A DNA stretch of 18,776 nt from Comamonadaceae bacterium. Its GTDB lineage: Bacteria; Pseudomonadota; Gammaproteobacteria; Burkholderiales; Burkholderiaceae. Both the position numbers and the translations under genes were made by a program. This document shows positions 14,201-18,776 of this stretch, piece by piece; positions within the stretch are counted from its first letter, which is position 1; each line of letters starts with the position of its first letter. Below the pieces are notes generated by a model, which did not search any database, was not told where the DNA came from, and saw only the letters and a program-made list of their open reading frames with translations. The stretch is from the NCBI GenBank assembly GCA_947374535.1, contig CANCCJ010000045.1, forward strand, positions 1-18,776, in the 5' to 3' direction.

Positions 14201-16418
14201 CTCCACCCACACCTATTGCCCCTGTGCCCGCACTGCCTCCAACGCCTACTAAAGTCACGGAGCCACTGCCACCCGCGATCAGTGACCCTCCATTGAAACC
14301 AATGCCTTGGTTGTAGCTGCCGGAAGCGCCTCTGCTCGTCCCTGTGATTGAGATGTTGCCACCCGAGGTCGTGACAGCGCCAGGCGTTCGTAATTGGATT
14401 CCTACAGCATCTGAGGATCCATTTGCACTACTCGTGGCATTGATGGTCACGTTGCCTGTGCTTGTGGTGATTTTTGCTGCGCCAAAACGAATCATCATGC
14501 CGTAGCCATACATACCGTTGGTACGTCCTGTGGCTGTGATGTTGACATTGCCACTGGTTGTGCTGATGGTGGCGCTTTCCATGGCAACACCCCAAATGCT
14601 GCTGCCTGAGTTGAAACTTGTGCCTGTCAAAGTCACATCGCCAGTACCCGTGGTGATGGCTGAGCCATTCAAATAAATTCCATGCCCATTGACTGAGCTA
14701 CCCATGGCAGAACCTAGACCTGCGCCACCTGTGCCACCGCCCAAGGTGACGCTACCGCCATTGCTGCTGATGCTGGAGCCGGACTTCATGACGATGGCGC
14801 CTGAGCCATTGCCATCCAAGTCACTGTTCAACACTACGTTGAGTTTGTTGGTGCCCGTGCGTGCAATGCTGACGTTGCTGTTGACCACGATGTCGCGTTC
14901 AGCTTGCAGTGTGAGGGTCGCGTCAGCGGTGCCTGTGACCGCAATGTTGCTGGCGACGGTGATGTCGCCATTGCCAGTTCCGCTGGCATTGGTTGTCTTG
15001 ACGATGACGCTGGTGCCGTCTCTCAAACTATTGGCGAGGGTTGTTGCACTCACCGTGCTGGCGGTTGTCCCCGTTGTGTTGGGTGTTTGAGTGATGGGGT
15101 TGGTGCCACTGCTTGCCATACCTGAATCAGCGGAGGTGATCGTGATGTCTGTAGGGTCGAGCAGCCATTCACCGGCTTTGACTTGAATGCCATCGACGAT
15201 GAGGTGTTCGCCAGATGTTTCAACAAAGCCTTTTTGGCTTTCTAGTTTTGCGGCACTGACGTCTGTGGTCCTAGAGAGGGCGCCTGTTTCTTCATCGCGG
15301 CCAATGGTGATGTCGCCTCCACGATTGGCTGTGCCATGGGTGTTGCCGCTGCTGTTGGCTTTGATGCCACCATCTACTTGGATGACACCGTTCTCAGCCA
15401 ATACAGTGACGGCGCCGGCTTGGGCTGCCGAGGTGTCAATCAAACCGCTGTGTGTGACGCTGGCAACTGCTGAGCTCAGTGCAGCTGCTTGTAATAAAAC
15501 TTGACCGCCTTCCGTGATGATCACACCGCTTGGTGTGTTGTTCACCGCCGTGTTGATCGCGGCAGGATCAAGCTCTAAGCGCACGCGATTGCTCATGCGC
15601 ACGCTGATGGTGTTGGGTGTGCTTGACGGTTTGGGTGTAACAAACGCATCTGGCAGCGTGACGGTCTCAGCGGCTGCTAATACGACGTCGCCTTGTGGGG
15701 CGATGATTCTTCCTTCGTTGGTGACGGTGGCGCCAATCAACGCCACAAAGCCTCCAGATGAGACTTCAATCGTGCCTTGGTTCACAACGGCAGCTGTGCT
15801 TGTGCTGCGGTTGTATTTGTAAAAGCCGTTCATAAAGTCGGCATCGGTCAAGCCAAAAGTGCTGGCGGTGAATGCGCTGGCGGTGACGGAGCCGTCTTTG
15901 CCAAACATGATCCCGTTGGGGTTGAGCAAAATCAGTTGGCCATTGGCCGAGAGCTTGCCTAGGATTTGGCTGGGGTCGTTACCAGTCACACGGTTTAACA
16001 AAACAGAAGACGAGTTTGGCTGTTGGACACGGACAGACGCACCTGTGCCAATGTTGAAGCTTTGCCAATTGATGCTGGCTTTATCGCTGGTTTGGATGAT
16101 GCCCATTTGTGCCCCGTTGCTGCTGATCGCCGCAGCCCCTTGGTTCACATGCCCGCTTTGAGGGAGCGTCATGGATGGCAGGGTTGATTGCGCTTGCGTT
16201 GTGCCAAGTGACATGGATACCAACGAAACCGATGCAAAGGTGAGCTTGAGCGCACCCACAAAAGCATCCATCACACCGCCTGTGAAAGAACTTGGAGGGG
16301 CGGCTACTCGGCTTGCTTGCCCACTGGCCGCTTTTCCTGCGCACGCGGTATGTTCACCGACGGCAACGAGCGCGCCGAGGCGTTTAGAAAAAATGATTTT
16401 GTAGAAATTAGAGTTCAT
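11157..16418 (-). CDS. Two-partner-secretion adhesin (haemagglutinin-like), truncated at its C-terminus
   Basis: The 1753-residue frame starts at ATG 16416-16418. Residues 1-33 (MNSNFYKIIFSKRLGALVAV...GK) form an extended signal peptide region typical of TPS exoproteins. The hydrophobic core precedes likely cleavage after A76 (TTQAQS). The TPS domain follows, with SINWQSFNIGTGASV, SVLLNRVTG and NPNGI at 166-170. A partner TpsB would recognise this domain, but none is visible here. The middle is Gly/Ser/Thr beta repeats. A PATR-like series follows (LTKIGTGTLMLTGGNTYGG, TISAGTLQIGNG and similar) at about 12900-11950. The last recognisable unit is MBG-like (TITLNNDSKTYNALAYSG...) at about 11470-11230. 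It breaks off at YSAG, where such proteins usually continue with further repeats. The 26 residues after that look foreign, so the gene is probably truncated. There are many N-X-S/T sequons. Reading frame and secretion signals are intact, so a shortened product could still be made. Confidence 0.88.
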   Translation of the reverse strand: MNSNFYKIIFSKRLGALVAVGEHTACAGKAASGQASRVAAPPSSFTGGVMDAFVGALKLTFASVSLVSMSLGTTQAQSTLPSMTLPQSGHVNQGAAAISSNGAQMGIIQTSDKASINWQSFNIGTGASVRVQQPNSSSVLLNRVTGNDPSQILGKLSANGQLILLNPNGIMFGKDGSVTASAFTASTFGLTDADFMNGFYKYNRSTSTAAVVNQGTIEVSSGGFVALIGATVTNEGRIIAPQGDVVLAAAETVTLPDAFVTPKPSSTPNTISVRMSNRVRLELDPAAINTAVNNTPSGVIITEGGQVLLQAAALSSAVASVTHSGLIDTSAAQAGAVTVLAENGVIQVDGGIKANSSGNTHGTANRGGDITIGRDEETGALSRTTDVSAAKLESQKGFVETSGEHLIVDGIQVKAGEWLLDPTDITITSADSGMASSGTNPITQTPNTTGTTASTVSATTLANSLRDGTSVIVKTTNASGTGNGDITVASNIAVTGTADATLTLQAERDIVVNSNVSIARTGTNKLNVVLNSDLDGNGSGAIVMKSGSSISSNGGSVTLGGGTGGAGLGSAMGSSVNGHGIYLNGSAITTGTGDVTLTGTSFNSGSSIWGVAMESATISTTSGNVNITATGRTNGMYGYGMMIRFGAAKITTSTGNVTINATSSANGSSDAVGIQLRTPGAVTTSGGNISITGTSRGASGSYNQGIGFNGGSLIAGGSGSVTLVGVGGSAGTGAIGVGGANITTAGGAVNITGTSSSTGAGTSAIDTTGSSISTSGGNLTFTGDSYSGGSTEIINAGIGSVTIQNRTAGTRINLGGADVLSGTPLTLGLSSAELSRITASTLVIGQTGPNASGDVTVSTSINPTLAKNLKVLSGGNITLYANASITTLTNGSVLLNSDSDGDGSGAIVLNTGSGITSNGGNITLGGGSAGDGSGNAVGNSTNIHGISLTSASLSAAGGNISLKGQSGAVTTPSNVDGPSGIYMVSGGSIATTGAGTISMIGTGAGTSTASTSTGVHIVGASGNVSTVTGGTTGSVTITGTGTSSATGNYEDGVMLGYATVTSTGGNVNVTGTGGNSGTGGTNKGVSIETGAEVSATGAGTVTITGSATLGSTAVAIDNGATIKSDATTTITANATGSGASIASSGANTYDATGGLTVDINNAGELTGVITGGIANAGGLTKIGTGTLMLTGGNTYGGTTTISAGTLQIGNGSNTGTLGTGAVSVATNSNLNFYRSDLLNATNTMSGSGNINFLGTGTQAQSDYQLTGNNSSFSGNITLTSSRLGITSASRVGTAAITVNSGAGLYLNGGFTLNNTLSLAGNGWNEPYWPYLGALRLSSAANYGGAITLTADARIGAHNSTGTVSGVISGSKNLEFNTPGDTYSSIVTLTNNNTYAGATTINSGTLQIGTGATAGSIASSSAITDNGTLIIKHSDAVNLSQSITGTGGLTQAGTGTTTLTGTNAYGVTTISAGTLQVGNAGASGTLGTGAVTLSNNANLNFVRGAATTISYNISGSGNVSSSITGSGNDLAVSGTINLTNGLINLASDGNIAVTSAISTSNTSSSAVILNAGKGSSAGTSTGGDLIFSGAGAISVGSGGRATLMSGSIAGSTGLATLVGTGNSRYNSDELSTGYTQAIGSSGLYAIYRESPSLTITLNNDSKTYNALAYSGGNGYTVSNTVNSDTAGSMGGTLVYGGTAQNNAINAGTYSITGSGLTNSLTSLGYTLAYSAGRRLADQLAPHPHPRLARFATST

Positions 16419-16429
16419 TTCTGATGGTT

Positions 16430-16450
16430 AAAACCACAATTTGTGGTTTT
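16430..16450. promoter_or_regulatory. Perfect 21-bp palindrome in the adhesin leader
   Basis: Arm AAAACCACAA (16430-16439), a central T, and its exact complement (16441-16450). It sits 12 bp before the leftward adhesin start at 16418, where there is also no clear Shine-Dalgarno. It could be a protein-binding operator or a leader hairpin affecting translation. Confidence 0.6.
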
Positions 16451-16467
16451 TATGCAAAAGGAATCAA

Positions 16468-16473
16468 ATTCTA
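16468..16473 (-). promoter_or_regulatory. Candidate -10 box of the truncated adhesin gene
   Basis: On the minus strand this reads TAGAAT, five of six matches to the sigma70 -10 consensus. The DNA 16-18 bp further upstream has no good -35. That is compatible with an activator-dependent promoter. The start site would be about 16461, giving a leader of roughly 40 nt that includes the 16430-16450 palindrome. Confidence 0.4.
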
Positions 16474-16495
16474 TTAAATTAATTAAACCAATCAT

Positions 16496-16513
16496 ATACG
16501 CCAATTGGCGTAT
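16496..16513. promoter_or_regulatory. Perfect 18-bp palindrome, candidate operator
   Basis: ATACGCCAATTGGCGTAT is its own reverse complement. Its centre is about 43 bp upstream of the start site predicted from the 16468-16473 box. That is the position used by activators that overlap the -35 region, such as LuxR-family regulators. It sits in the gap between the leftward adhesin and thrS. The binding protein is unknown; the LuxR-type regulator at 10326 is one candidate. Confidence 0.6.
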
Positions 16514-16614
16514 GGTTATTTATTTGGTTTTGGGTTTGATATTGATATTTGTATTGACGGGGCGTTCTAAGTCAAATGCTGCACCCACGTTGGAAGAAGC
16601 TGCCAAAGTACGGA

Positions 16615-16644
16615 TTCAAAGGTTGGCTGCGGCGGGGCTAAAAT
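16615..16644 (+). promoter_or_regulatory. thrS: Candidate sigma70 promoter for thrS-infC
   Basis: -35 TTCAAA (16615-16620, 4/6 matches), 18-bp spacer and -10 TAAAAT (16639-16644, 5/6 matches). A start near 16651 would give a leader of about 58 nt containing the 16672-16696 hairpin. It was identified by eye only. Confidence 0.45.
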
Positions 16645-16671
16645 GTCGACTTGCGTTTAGCTTTCTATTCC

Positions 16672-16696
16672 AAGCGCGGCCTTTGCCGCGCTTTTT
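16672..16696 (+). terminator. Intrinsic terminator-like hairpin in the thrS leader
   Basis: AAGCGCGGC, loop CTTT, then GCCGCGCTT running into TTTTT (16692-16696): a 9-bp GC-rich stem followed by a T-tract, a textbook rho-independent terminator. It ends only 12 bp before the thrS ATG. No convincing plus-strand gene lies upstream that would need it. It may therefore act as an attenuator of thrS, or insulate thrS from upstream transcription. Confidence 0.75.
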
Positions 16697-16708
16697 CATT
16701 TAAGACAC

Positions 16709-18616
16709 ATGGTTCAGATTACTCTTCCCGACGGTTCGCAACGTGAATTTCCAGGCCCTGTCACGGTGGCAGAAGTGGCCGCGTCGATTGGCGCAGGCTT
16801 GGCCAAAGCGGCTTTGGCTGGCAAGGTCGATGGCCAGGTGGTGGACACGAGCTATACGATGAACAACAACGCGAGCTTGGCCATCATCACGGCCAAAGAC
16901 GCCGAAGGCTTGGAGGTGATTCGTCATTCCACCGCTCACTTGTTGGCCTATGCGGTGAAAGAGCTGTACCCAGAAGCGCAAGTCACCATCGGACCTGTCA
17001 TCGACAACGGCTTTTTCTATGACTTCTCGTTCACCCGCGGTTTCACGCCCGAGGACTTGGTGGCCATCGAAAAGCGCATGACCGAGTTGGCAAACAAAGA
17101 CGAGCCCGTGGTGCGCCGCGTGTTGCCTCGCGACGAGGCCGTGGCTTATTTCAAAGGCTTGGGCGAGCACTACAAAGCCGAGATCATTGCCAGCATTCCT
17201 AGCAATGAGGACGTGAGCCTGTATCGCGAAGGTAATTTCGAAGATTTGTGCCGTGGTCCGCATGTGCCCAGCACAGGCAAGCTCAAGCACTTCAAGCTGA
17301 TGAAAGTGGCTGGCGCCTACTGGCGTGGCGATCACAAAAACGAAATGCTGCAACGCATTTACGGCACGGCATGGGCCAGCAAAGATGATTTGCAGCTCTA
17401 CCTCAAGCGCTTGGAAGAAGCTGAAAAGCGCGACCACCGTAAGCTGGGCCGCGAGCTGGATTTGTTCCACATCGACGAGCACGCGCCTGGCTTGGTGTTT
17501 TGGCACCCCAAGGGCTGGACCGTTTGGCAAACCATCGAGCAATACATGCGTCAGGTGTATCGAGACAACGATTACCTAGAAGTCAAGGGCCCGCAAATCA
17601 TTGACAAGTCGCTCTGGGAAAAAACGGGTCACTGGGACAAGTACCGCGACAACATGTTCACCACTGAGTCTGAAAAGCGCGACTACGCTTTGAAGCCGAT
17701 GAACTGTCCCGGTCACATCTTGATCTTTAAACAAGGCATCAAGAGTTACCGCGACCTGCCATTGCGCTACGGCGAATTCGGCCAATGCCACCGCAACGAG
17801 CCTTCTGGCGGCTTGCACGGCATCATGCGTGTGCGTGGCTTTACGCAAGACGACGGCCACATCTTCTGTACCGAAGACCAAATCTTGCCTGAGTGCGACA
17901 CCTTCACCAAGGTGTTGAAGAAGGTTTACGCAGACTTTGGCTTCACCGATATCTTGTACAAAGTCTCCACACGCCCTGAAGCCCGCATTGGCTCGGACGA
18001 CTTGTGGGACAAAGCCGAGAAGGCCTTGATGGACAGCTTGACTGCCGCTGGCTGCGAGTTCGTCATCTCCGAGGGTGATGGCGCTTTCTACGGTCCCAAG
18101 ATTGAGTACACGCTCAAAGACGCGATTGGGCGCGAGTGGCAGTGCGGCACGATTCAGGTCGACTTCAATCTGTCAGAGCGCTTGGATGCCGAGTACACGG
18201 CCGAAGACGGCTCACGCCAACGCCCTGTGATCTTGCACCGCGCCATCGTGGGCAGTATGGAACGATTCATCGGAATCTTGATCGAACAGCACGCCGGTGC
18301 CTTGCCTACTTGGCTGGCGCCAACCCAAGTTTCTGTCCTCAATATCACGGACTCCCAGGCTGAATACGCCCAAGAAGTTGCGAAAACGCTTCGAAATCAA
18401 GGGCTTAGGGTTGATTTAGATCTCCGCAACGAGAAAATCACGTATAAAATACGAGAGCATTCAATGCAAAAGCTTCCCTACATCTTGGTCGTAGGCGACA
18501 AAGAGAAGGAAGCTGGCGCCGTCGCAGTGCGCGCCCGAGGCAACCAAGACCTCGGTGTGATGTCCCTCGAAGCCTTCTCTCAAAAGATTGCCTCTGACAT
18601 CTCTCTCAAAAGCTGA
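16709..18616 (+). CDS. thrS: Threonyl-tRNA synthetase
   Basis: This class II synthetase charges tRNA-Thr in the cytoplasm. The 635 residues match the bacterial length (about 640). An N-terminal TGS domain (1 to about 60) is followed by the editing domain with H73 and H77 (HSTAHLLA) and the later DLCRGPH cysteine/histidine. The catalytic core has MNCPGH with zinc ligand C333, motif 2 around [21 protein letters not shown], and motif 3 in [13 protein letters not shown]. The C-terminal anticodon-binding domain includes the ending [20 protein letters not shown]. All key residues look intact. Homologues begin in the same way ([15 protein letters not shown]), supporting ATG 16709, although no strong Shine-Dalgarno precedes it. 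The DNA is visibly GC-richer than the adhesin island. It is followed after 76 bp by infC, the conserved bacterial order. Confidence 0.98.
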   Translation: MVQITLPDGSQREFPGPVTVAEVAASIGAGLAKAALAGKVDGQVVDTSYTMNNNASLAIITAKDAEGLEVIRHSTAHLLAYAVKELYPEAQVTIGPVIDNGFFYDFSFTRGFTPEDLVAIEKRMTELANKDEPVVRRVLPRDEAVAYFKGLGEHYKAEIIASIPSNEDVSLYREGNFEDLCRGPHVPSTGKLKHFKLMKVAGAYWRGDHKNEMLQRIYGTAWASKDDLQLYLKRLEEAEKRDHRKLGRELDLFHIDEHAPGLVFWHPKGWTVWQTIEQYMRQVYRDNDYLEVKGPQIIDKSLWEKTGHWDKYRDNMFTTESEKRDYALKPMNCPGHILIFKQGIKSYRDLPLRYGEFGQCHRNEPSGGLHGIMRVRGFTQDDGHIFCTEDQILPECDTFTKVLKKVYADFGFTDILYKVSTRPEARIGSDDLWDKAEKALMDSLTAAGCEFVISEGDGAFYGPKIEYTLKDAIGREWQCGTIQVDFNLSERLDAEYTAEDGSRQRPVILHRAIVGSMERFIGILIEQHAGALPTWLAPTQVSVLNITDSQAEYAQEVAKTLRNQGLRVDLDLRNEKITYKIREHSMQKLPYILVVGDKEKEAGAVAVRARGNQDLGVMSLEAFSQKIASDISLKS

Positions 18617-18640
18617 TTTCATATAGAAATTGCCAAGAGT

Positions 18641-18653
18641 TGTGCGTCGCACA
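18641..18653. promoter_or_regulatory. Short palindrome in the thrS-infC gap
   Basis: TGTGCG-T-CGCACA is a perfect 13-bp palindrome, overlapped by ACACGTGT (18651-18658), so two alternative hairpins are possible. A T-rich stretch follows before the infC Shine-Dalgarno. It could be a weak attenuator, but it is short and the evidence is limited. Confidence 0.3.
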
Positions 18654-18692
18654 CGTGTGTCGGTTTGTTTTTGATTTTTAAGGATAGTCACC

Positions 18693-18776
18693 ATCGCTAC
18701 AGAATTTCGCGACCGCCGCCAGCGCGAGGAACGCAAACACCGCCTTAACCGGGAAATCATGGCCCCGGAAGTCCGC
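18693..18776 (+). CDS. infC: Translation initiation factor IF-3, 5' end (ATC start)
   Basis: IF-3 binds the 30S subunit and enforces start-codon fidelity. The 28 visible codons read I/M-ATEFRDRRQREERKHRLN and then REIMAPEVR. This is the typical betaproteobacterial IF-3 N-terminus, with the N-R-E-I block conserved in the family. There is no ATG at the start. The conserved N-terminus begins at ATC 18693, preceded by AAGGATAG at 18680-18687, a good Shine-Dalgarno at normal spacing. A non-AUG (AUU/AUC/AUA) start is the classic autoregulatory feature of infC: IF-3 rejects its own start codon when abundant. The internal ATG (codon 23) would remove conserved sequence. The gene runs off the right edge of the window. 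Confidence 0.93.
   Translation, partial: MATEFRDRRQREERKHRLNREIMAPEVR

Noticed and set aside
11557..16404. Many plus-strand frames opposite the truncated adhesin (Pro/Val/Leu-rich)
   Set aside because: They are complements of Gly/Ser/Thr repeat codons, with low-complexity composition and no start signals. They are shadows of the minus-strand gene.
16443..16703. 86-codon plus-strand frame with one hydrophobic segment (VIYLVLGLILIFVLTG) before thrS
   Set aside because: It has no Shine-Dalgarno, runs through the palindrome, the thrS promoter candidate and the terminator hairpin, and resembles no protein I know. A small membrane protein cannot be fully excluded.
16560..16708. tRNA gene or remnant before thrS, as seen in some relatives
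   Set aside because: I could not fold a cloverleaf or find a CCA-proximal acceptor pair or T-loop. The only clear structure is the terminator hairpin.

Overview
The window reads as a chromosomal segment of a betaproteobacterium, most likely a Comamonadaceae-type member of the Burkholderiales. The right end is a core translation operon, thrS followed by infC with an ATC start codon. Its proteins are of betaproteobacterial type and its base composition is visibly GC-richer than most of the rest. The 16 kb to its left is an accessory surface-adhesin island with lower GC. I had no database access, so the taxon is an inference from protein character.

Layout, left to right. (1) 2-5349, + strand: the 3' part of a large repeat adhesin (YDG/MBG-type repeats, about 44 N-X-S/T sequons by my count). 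It is followed after 8 bp by a 613-aa HMW1C-type cytoplasmic N-glycosyltransferase, then with no gap by an FkbM-family methyltransferase. (2) 5357-5707, - strand: a small putative lipoprotein with an HExxH motif. (3) 5912-8628, - strand: a signal-peptide-bearing putative outer-membrane barrel protein followed by a six-TM hybrid histidine kinase. (4) 8785-10318, + strand: three genes coupled by ATGA overlaps, namely an unknown 127-aa protein, a soluble kinase-like protein with a degenerate ATPase domain, and a single-domain response regulator. (5) 10326-10931, - strand: a NarL/LuxR-type response regulator. (6) 10932-11230: a GC-rich junction segment of unclear origin. (7) 11157-16418, - strand: the N-terminal part of a second two-partner-secretion (TPS) adhesin, with ESPR signal peptide, TPS domain and PATR-type repeats, abruptly truncated inside its first MBG-like unit. 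(8) 16419-16708: a regulatory region with two perfect palindromes, a thrS promoter candidate and an intrinsic terminator just before thrS. (9) thrS and the first 28 codons of infC.

How the parts may work together (inference): the adhesin made from the left operon would be glucosylated on Asn in the cytoplasm by the HMW1C-like enzyme before TPS export. The FkbM methyltransferase, being in the same operon, may methylate that glycan. The signalling genes between the two adhesin loci are candidates for their control. The truncated second adhesin could be a decayed paralogue, a silent donor, or half of a gene split by an inversion. No TpsB (ShlB-type) transporter is visible in the window.
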